From positions 1 to 64,000 of the forward strand of contig JADLBL010000025.1 in NCBI GenBank assembly GCA_020847735.1: DNA of 64,000 nt, given 5' to 3'. A model generated the notes under the pieces. The model saw only the letters and a program-made list of their open reading frames with translations. It was not told where the DNA came from and searched no databases. The position numbers were made by a program, and so were the translations under genes. Shown here in pieces: positions 53,819 to 61,935 of the stretch (the first letter of the stretch is position 1; each line of letters starts with the position of its first letter). Origin of the DNA: Candidatus Eisenbacteria bacterium (GTDB taxonomy: Bacteria > Eisenbacteria > RBG-16-71-46).

Positions 53819-54457
53819 ATGCGTCCCCGCTCGCCCGCACTCACGCTGCTCGCCCTGCTGCTGGCCGGCGCGGCCTGGTCCGCCCCGCGGATTCCGGCCG
53901 TCGCGCCGCCGCCGTCGGCACGAGCGGGCGGCGAGTACGTGACCGCGCTGCCCGAGCTTCCCGCCGGCGTGGACGAGTGCGAGCTGCTGCTGCTGCCCGA
54001 CGACGGCTCGGGGCGCGCGATTCGGCTGACGCCGGAGCGCGAGGCCGACGATGGCCCGCTCCGCTGGCGCATGCCGCGCGTTCACGCGAGTCGCGCGCGG
54101 CTGGTGCTGCGCGCGGGCGGGCGCTTCGGCGAGACCGAATCGGCGCCCTCGGAGTACTTCGCCATCGAGGCGGGCGCGCCGCAGGAGCCTGCCGAAGTCC
54201 TGCGGGGCGAAGCGGAGATCGCGTGGCATTTCGGCGAGGAAGGCGGCGGACGGGCTGAGGCGCTGCGGTCCTCGGGCGCCGCGTTCTTCGCCGGCGCCGC
54301 GCGCATGCACGCGAGCGCTCCGCGCCCTCGCGGGCCCCTCGCCGGCCTGCCCGAAGCCGGGCAGCAGGCGGGAGCGTTGCTCGAGGTCCCGAAGGAGTCC
54401 CCACCGCCCGCGCCGCCGACTTCGCGGCGGCCGGCGTTCGTCCCGCTCAGGAACTGA
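53819..54457 (+). CDS. Uncharacterised exported protein (212 aa)
   Basis: A secreted protein with a clear signal peptide (LTLLALLLAGAAWSAP). The following 100 residues look like an Ig/Fn3-like beta-sandwich (GEYVTALPELPAGVDECELL, RLVLRAGGRFGETESAPSEYF). The C-terminal 80 residues are Ala/Pro/Gly-rich and probably disordered. No family is recognised. It precedes the TonB-dependent receptor gene by 90 nt on the same strand and may be its partner; that is inference. Confidence 0.65.
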   Translation: MRPRSPALTLLALLLAGAAWSAPRIPAVAPPPSARAGGEYVTALPELPAGVDECELLLLPDDGSGRAIRLTPEREADDGPLRWRMPRVHASRARLVLRAGGRFGETESAPSEYFAIEAGAPQEPAEVLRGEAEIAWHFGEEGGGRAEALRSSGAAFFAGAARMHASAPRPRGPLAGLPEAGQQAGALLEVPKESPPPAPPTSRRPAFVPLRN

Positions 54458-54547
54458 AGTCCGCACGAAACCCGCACCCTTCGAACCCGCCCGCCGCGCA
54501 CCGCGTGGCCGGGCCGATTTCGTCTGGCGTTTCGTGAAAGGACTCCC

Positions 54548-56602
54548 GTGTTCCCTTCCTGCTTCTTCACCCGGGCCGCGCGCGCGCTCGGGGCGGCGGT
54601 CTGCGGCCTGGCCGCGACCGCGCTGGCGGTGTCGGCCGGCGCGGCGCAGACCGCGCCCGCCGACACCGCGATCGTCGAGATCGAAGGCACCAGCGTGCTC
54701 GGCAGCCGCACGGGCACGACCCGCGGCGGCAGCAGCGTGGTCCACTCGGACATTGATTCGCTCCCGCTGCCGGCGGCGGCCAGCCTGCGCGAGGTGATCG
54801 AGGAGCTGCCCTCGGTCCACGTGCGCACCAACAGCCGCGGCGAAACCGAGCTGTCCATCCGTGGCTCGGAATCGAGACAGGTCTCGGTGCTCTACGACGG
54901 GCTGCCGCTCACGCTGAGCTGGGACGGCCGCACCGACGTGTCGGTGATCCCGGTCGGCGCCATGCGGCAGGTCACGCTCGTGCCCGGGCTCTCGACCATC
55001 CTGACCGGACCCAACGTGCTCGGCGGCATGATTGACTTCCGCAGCCACGCGGGAGCGGCGCCGGACCACTCCTCGCTCGAGGCGGGCGCGGGCGTTGACG
55101 CGAGCGGCGGGTTCGGCGCCACGGCTTCGATCAGCGTGCCGCGGCGCCTGCGCGCGGGCGTCCTCACGGCGCGCGCCGGCGCGGGGCACCGCGATTCGCC
55201 GGGCGCGACGAAACCCGCGGGGATCGTGCAGCCGATCCTCGGCGAGCGCCTGCGCATCAACACCGACGCCGCGGCCAGCGACGCGTTCGCCTCGCTGCGC
55301 TTCGATCACGAGGGCGGAGCGTGGACGTCGCTCGCCAGCTCGGCGTATCGCGAGGAGCGCGGCATCGCGGCCGAGCTGGGCGTGAGCGAGCCTCGATACT
55401 GGCGCTACCCTTTCGTCGCCCGCTCGCTGTCGGTGCTCTCCGCGGGCAGCGGCGCCCGCCGGGCGCCCTGGGGCGGCGCGGCGAGCCTGCAGGCCAGCTT
55501 CGGACTCGACGCCGGCCGGACCGAGATCGACGCCTACGATTCGATCCTCTACGACAGCATCACGAGCGAGGAGGACGGCGAACAGGTCACGCTGTCCATG
55601 CGCGCGACCGCCAGCCAGACGCTCGGCCGCAACGCCGACCTGCGGCTCGGCGTGACGAGCAGCCAGCTCACCTACGACGAGTTCCTCACCCCAGGAGCCA
55701 CCAGCCGCTATCGCCACCGGCTCTGGAGCGTGGCCGGAGAGACGATCGTGCGGCGCCCCTTCGAGGGCGGCGGGCCGCTCGAGGAGCTGGACCTGTCGCT
55801 GGGGCTGGCGCTCGACCGCTCGACGAATCCGCTCGCCGGCGGCAAACCGGGCGTCGGGGCGCTCGATGAGCCCGGCGCGCGCGCCGGCCTGAGCGCCGTG
55901 TTCTCCGGCGGAGCCGTGACGGTGCACGCGAGCGCCAACCGAAGGGCGCGCTTTCCCTCGCTGCGCGAGCTCTACTCGGGCGCGCTCAACCGCTTCACGC
56001 CGAATCCGGACCTCAAACCGGAGCGGCTGGTCGCGGGCGAAGTCGGCGTCATGCTCCGGGACCGGCTCGGGCAGTTGCAGGTCGTCGCCTTCACGCAACG
56101 GCTCTCGGATGCCGTGGTCCGCATTCGCGAAAGCGGTCGCTTCAAGCGCGTCAACCAGGAGGGGCTGAAGAGCCGGGGCGTCGAGCTCATCGGCTCGCGG
56201 CGCTTCGGCGGGCTTTCCCTGGGCGCGGACTTCACCGCGCAAACCGCCGACCTGCTCGATCCGAGCGCGCAGCTCGAGCACCCCGAGAACCTTCCGGAGA
56301 CGAGCGGCAGCCTGCGCGCCGAGCTGAGTCTGCCGCGCCGGTTCCGCCTCGGCGCCTCGGCGCGCTGGATCGGCGAGCAGTTCGCGCTCCACCCCGATTC
56401 GGGCGAACTCGAGACGCTCGCCTCGGCGACGACCCTGGGCGTGAACGTCGCGCGCGACTGGCGACTGGGCGGCGCGGACGGGTGGGCGAGCACGCTGCGC
56501 ACGACGATTGCCGTGGACAACCTGACCGACAAGGCGGTCTTCGACGCCTACGGTCTGCCGGGGCCCGGTCAGCTCCTTCGCTTCGAGATGCGCGTGAACT
56601 GA
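54548..56602 (+). CDS. TonB-dependent outer-membrane receptor
   Basis: A 684-residue receptor. A signal peptide (ending near SAGAAQT) precedes the plug domain (LREVIEELPSVHVRTNSRGE, ELSIRGSESRQVSVLYDG, TGPNVLGGMIDF), followed by a 22-strand-type barrel with alternating residues (SANRRARFPSLRELYSGALN and NPDLKPERLVAGEVG are the usual signatures). Such receptors import iron complexes, cobalamin or glycans with energy from TonB; the ligand is unclear. GTG at 54548 has AAGGA upstream. The N-terminal VEIEGTSVLG may serve as TonB box region. A strong hairpin follows. Confidence 0.92.
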   Translation: MFPSCFFTRAARALGAAVCGLAATALAVSAGAAQTAPADTAIVEIEGTSVLGSRTGTTRGGSSVVHSDIDSLPLPAAASLREVIEELPSVHVRTNSRGETELSIRGSESRQVSVLYDGLPLTLSWDGRTDVSVIPVGAMRQVTLVPGLSTILTGPNVLGGMIDFRSHAGAAPDHSSLEAGAGVDASGGFGATASISVPRRLRAGVLTARAGAGHRDSPGATKPAGIVQPILGERLRINTDAAASDAFASLRFDHEGGAWTSLASSAYREERGIAAELGVSEPRYWRYPFVARSLSVLSAGSGARRAPWGGAASLQASFGLDAGRTEIDAYDSILYDSITSEEDGEQVTLSMRATASQTLGRNADLRLGVTSSQLTYDEFLTPGATSRYRHRLWSVAGETIVRRPFEGGGPLEELDLSLGLALDRSTNPLAGGKPGVGALDEPGARAGLSAVFSGGAVTVHASANRRARFPSLRELYSGALNRFTPNPDLKPERLVAGEVGVMLRDRLGQLQVVAFTQRLSDAVVRIRESGRFKRVNQEGLKSRGVELIGSRRFGGLSLGADFTAQTADLLDPSAQLEHPENLPETSGSLRAELSLPRRFRLGASARWIGEQFALHPDSGELETLASATTLGVNVARDWRLGGADGWASTLRTTIAVDNLTDKAVFDAYGLPGPGQLLRFEMRVN

Positions 56603-56626
56603 CCCCTGAGAGCGGCCCGCGCACCC

Positions 56627-56654
56627 GCGGCCCGGCCCACGCAGGCCGGGCCGC
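56627..56654 (+). terminator. Terminator-like hairpin after the TonB receptor
   Basis: GCGGCCCGGCC (56627-56637) and GGCCGGGCCGC (56644-56654) form an 11-bp perfect stem with a six-base loop, 24 nt after the stop. No U-tract. Confidence 0.6.
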
Positions 56655-57127
56655 GCGCGCTTCATGCCGCGGACCGGACGGCGCCCCGCGCACACCACAC
56701 CACCTCAACGCCCGGAGTCCGATCCGGGCCGCCGTCAGTCGCCCGAGGCGTGATTCATTTCGGGCACCGGGGCCCCGGCCGGGACGAACCCCGAGCCGGG
56801 GCCTTCGGGTCACGGACTTGCTCCTTCATCGCACCGGGCGGTGGCGGCGGCCGCCGCGCCTCGGCAAGTCGGCCCCCGATTGCGACCCACCTCGGCGCCA
56901 TCGGCCATCCACCCCGGCCCCGATGCGACGGAGACCTTGCGGCCCCGCCGTAGGCATCGAGCACGATCGCTGCCACCGACACCTGCGTTCCCGGGCCGGC
57001 CGAAAGTCGTGCGCCACAACGGCGCCCACCCGAGGGTCCGGCGCAACCGCGACGCGCGTGCGTCGAAGTTGGCAGCGGAGCGTCGGGCCGCCAAACCAGC
57101 CGGCGGCGAGGCCCGAAGATTCGGCCC
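56655..57127. other. Intergenic stretch before lexA
   Basis: About 470 bases with no supported gene. A hairpin (GGCCCCGG at 56771-56778 with CCGGGGCC at 56796-56803) is visible. No tRNA or other known RNA is recognised. Confidence 0.45.
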
Positions 57128-57157
57128 TTGACGGACTGCACGCGTGTGCACTAGTGT
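57128..57157 (+). promoter_or_regulatory. Promoter of lexA
   Basis: TTGACG (57128-57133) and TAGTGT (57152-57157) are 18 nt apart, about 55 nt before the lexA ATG. The LexA box occupies most of the spacer. Confidence 0.6.
57137..57150. promoter_or_regulatory. LexA box in the lexA promoter
   Basis: TGCAC-GCGT-GTGCA matches exactly the TGCNC-N4-GTGCA operator reported for Fibrobacter succinogenes LexA. Its position between -35 and -10 of the lexA promoter fits autorepression, as in nearly all SOS systems. Confidence 0.8.
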
Positions 57158-57211
57158 CCGCGCGTGCCAGGTTCCTGCCTCGAACCCAACCGAACAGGGA
57201 CGGAGAACCAC

Positions 57212-57811
57212 ATGCTCAACGACAGAGCCCGCGAGATTCTCGCGTTCATCCAGCGCTTCCGCCGCGAGAACGGCTCCGCGCCGACCATTCGCGAGATCGG
57301 CGAACACTTTCGAATCACTTCGACGAATGGGGTGCGGTACTACCTGAACCTGCTCGAGAAGGCGGGGCACATCCGCCGCAACCGGAAGATCTCGCGCGGC
57401 ATCGGTCCCGTCTCGGCACCCCGCGCCATCGGGATTCCCGTGCTCGGGCGCGTCGCGGCCGGCCAGCCGATCCTCGCCGAGGAGAACTTCACCGGCGCCC
57501 TCGAGATGGCGGACATGTTCGGTGAGACCGCCAACCTCTTCGCGCTCCAGGTGCGCGGCGACAGCATGATTGACGCCGGCATCCTCGAGGGCGACTACGT
57601 CATCGTTCGCAAGCAGGACGAAGCGCGCAGCGGCGAGATCGTGGTCGCACTGCTCGAGGACGAGGCCACGGTGAAGTACTACCAGCCGCGCCGTGGCCAC
57701 ATCGAACTGGTCGCGGCCAACGTGAAGTACGAGCCGATCGTCGTCGGCAAGGGGGACCCGCTCCGCATCCTCGGCATCGTCCGAGGCGTCGTTCGCACCG
57801 TTCATCGCTGA
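57212..57811 (+). CDS. lexA: SOS repressor LexA
   Basis: A 199-residue LexA. The N-terminal winged helix-turn-helix covers residues 1-65 (APTIREIGEHF ... TSTNGVRYYLNLLEKAG). The self-cleavage site Ala83-Gly84 is in GRVAAGQP; the catalytic dyad is Ser118 (GDSMID) and Lys155 (EATVKYY). All residues needed for RecA-stimulated autocleavage are present. Length is typical. ATG at 57212 has GGAGAA upstream. It likely represses itself and the mrfA operon through the boxes at 57137 and 5799. A rho-independent terminator follows. Confidence 0.97.
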   Translation: MLNDRAREILAFIQRFRRENGSAPTIREIGEHFRITSTNGVRYYLNLLEKAGHIRRNRKISRGIGPVSAPRAIGIPVLGRVAAGQPILAEENFTGALEMADMFGETANLFALQVRGDSMIDAGILEGDYVIVRKQDEARSGEIVVALLEDEATVKYYQPRRGHIELVAANVKYEPIVVGKGDPLRILGIVRGVVRTVHR

Positions 57812-57821
57812 GGGCAGCACC

Positions 57822-57845
57822 ACGGGAGCCGCGGCTCCCGTTTTT
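57822..57845 (+). terminator. Rho-independent terminator of lexA
   Basis: ACGGGAGCC pairs with GGCTCCCGT (57822-57841) around a GC loop and is followed by a run of five T ending at 57845. This is the best classical terminator in the window. Confidence 0.88.
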
Positions 57846-57895
57846 CACCCCCGCGTAGTGCACATCCGTTCAACGTCCCCGCAGGAGGAAGTCCC

Positions 57896-58369
57896 GTGGA
57901 ACTCGACCTGGCCCCCACTGTGAAGCAGGCACTCGGCAGGAGTTGGGAGCCCGTGTATCGCAGCCAGCTCCACTACCTCGTCACCTGGAGCACGCGGGGG
58001 CGGCGGCCGGTGCTCAAGGACCGGCACATCGAAGCGCTCCGCGGCCTGATCCGGGCGACCTGCGAGGAGCGGCACTTCGAGCTCGTGGAAGTCGTCGCCG
58101 GCCAGGACCACGTGCACGTGCTTTTTGGACTGCGTCCGGCGCAGAGCGTGGCGAGCGCCGTCCGCGAGCTCAAGGGCAGGACGGGCATGGCGCTCCTGGC
58201 CCAGTTCCCCGAACTTCGCGTGTGGTTGCGCGGCAATCTCGTCTGGGACGAGCGCTACTCGGTCGAGACGGTAAGCCCGTTGCGCCTCGACACGCTGCGG
58301 GAACGGCTGTCGAGCCGGCACCGCAACGCGCTCGAGGAGTTCGCGGCGGGCTGGGCGGAAGCAAGCTGA
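57896..58369 (+). CDS. RAYT-like IS200/Y1 (HUH) transposase
   Basis: A 157-residue single-strand transposase of the Y1_Tnp superfamily. The HUH motif is DHVHVLF (His72 and His74), and the catalytic tyrosine is Tyr121 in WDERYSVETVS. The N-terminal strand LHYLVTWSTRGRRPVL is conserved. Length and the WxxxYxVxTV pattern fit REP-associated tyrosine transposases rather than mobile IS200. AGGAGG is placed correctly before GTG 57896, and the gene looks intact and domesticated. No flanking left- or right-end hairpins of an IS200 element were identified, though a near-perfect inverted repeat lies 145 nt downstream. It might act on the REP-like repeat at 52546-52702. Confidence 0.88.
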   Translation: MELDLAPTVKQALGRSWEPVYRSQLHYLVTWSTRGRRPVLKDRHIEALRGLIRATCEERHFELVEVVAGQDHVHVLFGLRPAQSVASAVRELKGRTGMALLAQFPELRVWLRGNLVWDERYSVETVSPLRLDTLRERLSSRHRNALEEFAAGWAEAS

Positions 58370-58514
58370 TCGCGGACTGCTGACGATTCACCGCGCCGGC
58401 GGCGGCGGGCTCATCTTCGCCTGATCCTCTCGCGCCTCGCCGCGGCCGGTCGCGGATGCCGTCGGGTCGGCGGTGCGCGGCATGTTCGTGCCGGGTGCTG
58501 CGGGCGCTCCGCGT

Positions 58515-58555
58515 GAGCCGCCCGCGCGTGGCAAGCGCATCGCGCGGGCGGGCTC
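58515..58555. repeat. Near-perfect 14-bp inverted repeat downstream of the transposase gene
   Basis: GAGCCGCCCGCGCG (58515-58528) pairs with 58541-58555, with one bulged G, around a 12-nt loop. It lies between the convergent Y1 transposase and transporter genes; it may be a terminator or a REP-type hairpin. Its sequence differs from the 52546 arms. Confidence 0.5.
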
Positions 58556-58609
58556 GCCGTGCGGCCGCGGGCCGCGGCGGCGACGCCGCCCGGCGCCGCG
58601 AGTGCCGGC

Positions 58610-59584
58610 TCACGCCCGTTCGACGGCGGCCTGCGGCACCTCGGGCCGTTCACGCGAGGCCAGCAGAGCCGCGGCGAGCACCAACGCGGCTCCGACGATC
58701 TGCATGGGCCCGAGCCGTTCGCCAAGGAAGACGGCCGCGGCCACGATGACGACGAGCGGCTCGGCCGTCGCGATCACGCCGGCCTCGGCGGCCGGCAGGG
58801 AGCGGAGCCCGGCGTAGAAGAGCGAGAACGGAACCAGCGTCGAGAAGATGCCGAGGGCGATGAACATCCACCACAGGTCCTGCCCATAGCCGGCCGCGGC
58901 GATGGCCCACGGCGGCGAGTGGAACGACCAGAAGAGCGCCGCCACGAGGAACGTATAGAAGAGCACCGTGGCCGGGTGATATCGCTCGAGGCCCCGCTTG
59001 GAGTACTGGATGTAGAACGCGAACGCCGCCGCCGAGGCGAACCCCACACCCCACTCGATCGGTCCGGCATCCATCGTGCGCGGATCCACCCCGCCGACGA
59101 GCAGCGCCGTCCCGCCGAGCGCCAGAGCCACCGCCGTGAGCATGCTCCAGCCGACCCAGCGCCCGCGGATCAGCTCGATGGCGACGAGCAGGGAGGGTGC
59201 GAGGTACTGGATGAGAATCCCGACGTTCACGCCGAGATGGGCGATGGAGTAGTAGTAGGTGGACTGGACGGCCGCGACGCCGAAGAGGCCCAGCACGACG
59301 AAGTAGGTCAGGTCCGAGCGGCGGATGCGGAGCAGGTCACGCCGGGTGGTGACCAGGATCGCGAACAGGACGATCACCGCGATGGCGAGTCTCAGCTCGA
59401 CGACGACGAGGCTGTCCACGTGGCGGTCGCGAAACACGAAGCGCGCGAGGGTCGCCGACAGCGCCCAGAAGACCGTCGCCGAGAAGACGAAGGCCCGGCC
59501 GCGGGCGGCGTGGAAACCGGGATCGGATGGGGGCGCAGTCCGGGAGCCGGGAGGGACCTGCTCCACGGTGGAAGCGGGCGTCAT
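58610..59584 (-). CDS. EamA/DMT-family permease
   Basis: A 324-residue membrane protein with ten transmembrane helices in two EamA repeats, residues about 30-165 and 180-315 (the second ending AEPLVVIVAAAVFLGERLGP). Members of the drug/metabolite transporter superfamily move small metabolites or amino acids out of or into the cell; substrate unknown. ATG at 59584 has AGGAAG 8 nt upstream; an upstream GTG at 59644 is less likely. Confidence 0.9.
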   Translation of the reverse strand: MTPASTVEQVPPGSRTAPPSDPGFHAARGRAFVFSATVFWALSATLARFVFRDRHVDSLVVVELRLAIAVIVLFAILVTTRRDLLRIRRSDLTYFVVLGLFGVAAVQSTYYYSIAHLGVNVGILIQYLAPSLLVAIELIRGRWVGWSMLTAVALALGGTALLVGGVDPRTMDAGPIEWGVGFASAAAFAFYIQYSKRGLERYHPATVLFYTFLVAALFWSFHSPPWAIAAAGYGQDLWWMFIALGIFSTLVPFSLFYAGLRSLPAAEAGVIATAEPLVVIVAAAVFLGERLGPMQIVGAALVLAAALLASRERPEVPQAAVERA

Positions 59585-59685
59585 CTGCCTGACTTCCTGG
59601 GCGTTCGTGCGCTCGAAGTTGTGATTATGGATTCTTTGTGGCACATGAAGTTATGCGGATGTGTATTCAATCTGGCAGGCGTGGG

Positions 59686-60069
59686 TCAGCTCGTCAGCTC
59701 GACTCCCTCGGTGCCTGCCTCCAGCATCGTGCATCGGCCCGTGAAGTGAACGCCGGGCTCCATCACCACGCTGAACGCGGCGACGTCGCCGTCCATGTGG
59801 GCGCCCGTCTTGAGCTCGACGACGCCCAGGGCACGGATGCTGCCGATGACGCGCCCCTTGATCATGGCCTCCTTGATCTCGATGTCCGAGCGCATCACGC
59901 CGTGCTCGCCGATCTCGAGACGTTCGCAGCTCAGGACGTCGCCCTCGAACTCGCCGTCAATGCGCAGCGTCCCGCTGATCATCAGGGTGCCGCGCACGCT
60001 CGAGCCGACGCCGATCACGGTGTTCGCGCGGGGAGCTTCCTCCGGCTGCTGTTTGGTGCCGAATCGCAT
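59686..60069 (-). CDS. Bactofilin
   Basis: A 127-residue bactofilin: a right-handed beta-helix that polymerises into cytoskeletal filaments. The core is made of repeated short strands (TLMISGTLRIDGEFEGDV, GVMRSDIEIKEAMIKGRV, GSIRALGVVELKTGAHMDGD). Bactofilins organise cell shape or, in Myxococcus, ParABS subcomplexes. The gene directly follows parB here by 30 nt, which supports a link with chromosome segregation. ATG at 60069 has AGGAGG upstream. Confidence 0.92.
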   Translation of the reverse strand: MRFGTKQQPEEAPRANTVIGVGSSVRGTLMISGTLRIDGEFEGDVLSCERLEIGEHGVMRSDIEIKEAMIKGRVIGSIRALGVVELKTGAHMDGDVAAFSVVMEPGVHFTGRCTMLEAGTEGVELTS

Positions 60070-60099
60070 CACATGGCCCTCCTGGCCGCGGGTATCCGG

Positions 60100-60969
60100 C
60101 TAAAGAACGCCCCAGGCCTCGAGCAGGCGCTCGAGGTCGTCCTGGCTGTAGAACTCGAACTCGACCCGGCCGCCCTTGCGGCCCGGCATGATGGCGACGT
60201 TCGTGCTGAAGCGCTGCTTGAGCTTCTCCTCCCACTCTGGAAGCCCTTCCAGTCGCGCGACCCGGGGACGGGTGTGCGCCTTGCGCTCTCGGCGCCGGAC
60301 GAACGCCTCCGTCCGGCGCACCGAAAACCCCTTGCCAACGACATAGCGCGCCGCGGCCAACTGGTCGCCGGCGCCATCAATGCCAAGAATCGCGCGAGCA
60401 TGCCCGGCGGTTAGCGTTCCACGTGAAACCATCTCGCGGACCTCAGGCGGCAGGGCCAGCAGACGAAGCGAGTTCGTAATCGAGCTGCGCTGCTTGCCCA
60501 CGCGCTCGGAGAGTTGGTCGTGCGTGAGCCCGACCTTCTCGACCAGGGCCTGGTAGGCCCTTGCCTCGTCGATCGGGTTCAGGTCCTCCCGCTGGATGTT
60601 CTCGATCAGCGCCAGCTCCATCATGCCGCGGTCGTCGAAGTCGCGGACGATGGCCGGGATCTGCTCAAGGCCGGCAAGCTGTGCGGCGCGCAGCCGGCGC
60701 TCGCCGGCGACGAGCTGGTACTCGCCAATGCCCCTGGGACGAACCAGCACCGGCTGGATGACCCCGCTGGTGCGGATCGAGTCCGCCAGCTCCTTGAGCC
60801 CGGCGTCGTCGAAGCGCGTGCGAGGCTGGAATGGATTGGGTCCGATGGACTGGATCGGGAGCGACGTCGCTCCGCCGGTCGCCTGGATCTGCCTGCCCTC
60901 GACGGCTTCGGTGGCGGTCGAGGACGAGATGAGCGCCTCGAGCCCGCGTCCAAGCACCTTCCTACTCAT
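60100..60969 (-). CDS. parB: Chromosome partitioning protein ParB
   Basis: A 289-residue ParB/Spo0J CTP-dependent DNA clamp. The N-terminal ParB/Srx domain includes NPFQPRTRFD, YQLVAGERRLRAA (GERR box for CTP) and IENIQREDLNPIDEA. The central helix-turn-helix is LTHDQLSERVGKQRSSITNS, and the C-terminal dimerisation domain follows a basic linker. It loads at parS; a parS-like site lies inside the gene itself (60415-60430). It overlaps parA by 8 nt. Confidence 0.96.
   Translation of the reverse strand: MSRKVLGRGLEALISSSTATEAVEGRQIQATGGATSLPIQSIGPNPFQPRTRFDDAGLKELADSIRTSGVIQPVLVRPRGIGEYQLVAGERRLRAAQLAGLEQIPAIVRDFDDRGMMELALIENIQREDLNPIDEARAYQALVEKVGLTHDQLSERVGKQRSSITNSLRLLALPPEVREMVSRGTLTAGHARAILGIDGAGDQLAAARYVVGKGFSVRRTEAFVRRRERKAHTRPRVARLEGLPEWEEKLKQRFSTNVAIMPGRKGGRVEFEFYSQDDLERLLEAWGVL
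60415..60430. promoter_or_regulatory. parS-like site inside parB
   Basis: CGTTCCACGTGAAACC matches 13 of 16 bases of the parS consensus TGTTTCACGTGAAACA, including the invariant CACGTG core and the right AAAC half. Position within the origin-proximal parAB region is typical. Confidence 0.75.
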
Positions 60970-61723
60970 GTTCGAGCACCTCCCGCGCGAGCTCGCGATA
61001 GCTCTCGGCGCCGCTGCTGTGTGGGTCGTAAAGGACGATGGGCTTGCCGAACGAAGGCGCCTCGCTGAGGCGCACATTGCGTGGAATTACAGTCTTGTAG
61101 ACGCGTTCGCCAAAGAACTTTCTTGCTTCCTCAGCAACCTGCTGGGAAAGGTTGAGCCGGGCGTCGAACATCGTGAGCAGGACTCCTTCGATCCTAAGCG
61201 CCGGGTTCAAGTGGTCCTGAACGAGCCGGATCGCGCCGATCAACTGGGTCAGCCCCTCGAGCGCGAGGTACTCGCACTGGAGCGGGATCAGAACGGAGTC
61301 CGAGGCGGTGAGGGAGTTGATCGTCAGGAGCCCGAGCGATGGCGGCGTGTCAATGAAGACGTAGTCGTAGTCGTCGCGGACCTTCACGAGACAGCTCTTG
61401 AGCCGCGTCTCACGCGCCATCATGCCGACGAGTTCGACCTCGGCACCCGACAACCTCTGCCCGGTTGGCATCAGGTCCAGGGTCGCAAGGGCCGTCGGCA
61501 TGATGGCGTCCTGGACCTCGGCCTGCCCGATCAGCACCTCGTAGGTCGAAAGTCGCTGGTCGTTGCCGTTGATGCCGAACCCGCTCGTGGCGTTGCCCTG
61601 CGGGTCAATGTCCACGACGAGCACGCGCTTGTTCTCCTGCGCGAGGCAGGCAGCCAGGTTGATCGCGGTCGTGGTCTTGCCGACGCCACCCTTTTGGCTG
61701 GCGATCGAGATGACGCGTCCCAT
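60962..61723 (-). CDS. parA: Chromosome partitioning ATPase ParA
   Basis: A 253-residue ParA/Soj ATPase that moves the origin by binding DNA in the ATP form. The deviant Walker A is KGGVGKTT (residues 11-18), Walker A' DIDPQGNATSGFG and Walker B YVFIDTPPSL. Length is typical of the small chromosomal class. It overlaps parB by 8 nt and follows rsmG, the common gid-par order near bacterial origins. Confidence 0.96.
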   Translation of the reverse strand: MGRVISIASQKGGVGKTTTAINLAACLAQENKRVLVVDIDPQGNATSGFGINGNDQRLSTYEVLIGQAEVQDAIMPTALATLDLMPTGQRLSGAEVELVGMMARETRLKSCLVKVRDDYDYVFIDTPPSLGLLTINSLTASDSVLIPLQCEYLALEGLTQLIGAIRLVQDHLNPALRIEGVLLTMFDARLNLSQQVAEEARKFFGERVYKTVIPRNVRLSEAPSFGKPIVLYDPHSSGAESYRELAREVLEHE

Positions 61724-61845
61724 GCCTCGACTCGATCGGGCCGGTGGCCCGGTTCAGGAGCGGTGGCTCGCTGGTGCGCCACTCAGCGCGAAGGTCAGCA
61801 CCCCGCAGGAAAGCCGCGCGATCCACGCGGCACGAACGAGGCGGC

Positions 61846-61875
61846 AAGATATCAGGGTCGCTTTGATCCGCTCAA
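61846..61875 (-). promoter_or_regulatory. Putative parA promoter
   Basis: On the minus strand TTGAGC (plus 61870-61875) and TATCTT (plus 61846-61851) are 18 nt apart. A parS-like site lies 8 nt upstream of the -35. Confidence 0.45.
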
Positions 61876-61882
61876 GCCCTAT

Positions 61883-61898
61883 CGTTCCACGTGCAACA
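61883..61898. promoter_or_regulatory. Second parS-like site upstream of parA
   Basis: CGTTCCACGTGCAACA matches 13 of 16 bases of the parS consensus with an intact CACGTG core. It and the site in parB share GTTCCACGTG, so the local consensus may have C where T is usual. Confidence 0.65.
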
Positions 61899-61912
61899 TG
61901 CCACGACGAACT

Positions 61913-61935
61913 TAAGGAAGCCGGTTACTTCCTTA
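61913..61935 (-). terminator. Hairpin at the rsmG stop
   Basis: TAAGGAAG (61913-61920) pairs exactly with CTTCCTTA (61928-61935) around seven bases, overlapping the rsmG stop codon. It may be a weak terminator separating rsmG from parA. Confidence 0.45.

Noticed and set aside
53804-56698. 964-codon minus-strand frame across the TonB receptor
   Set aside because: Antisense shadow of a well-supported outer-membrane receptor.
56655-57127. Possible RNA gene in the gap before lexA
   Set aside because: No cloverleaf, CCA end or known riboswitch core could be traced; only generic GC-rich hairpins are seen.
61724-61924. Replication origin between parA and rsmG
   Set aside because: The gene order is origin-proximal, but no DnaA box (TTATCCACA-like) cluster is visible here.
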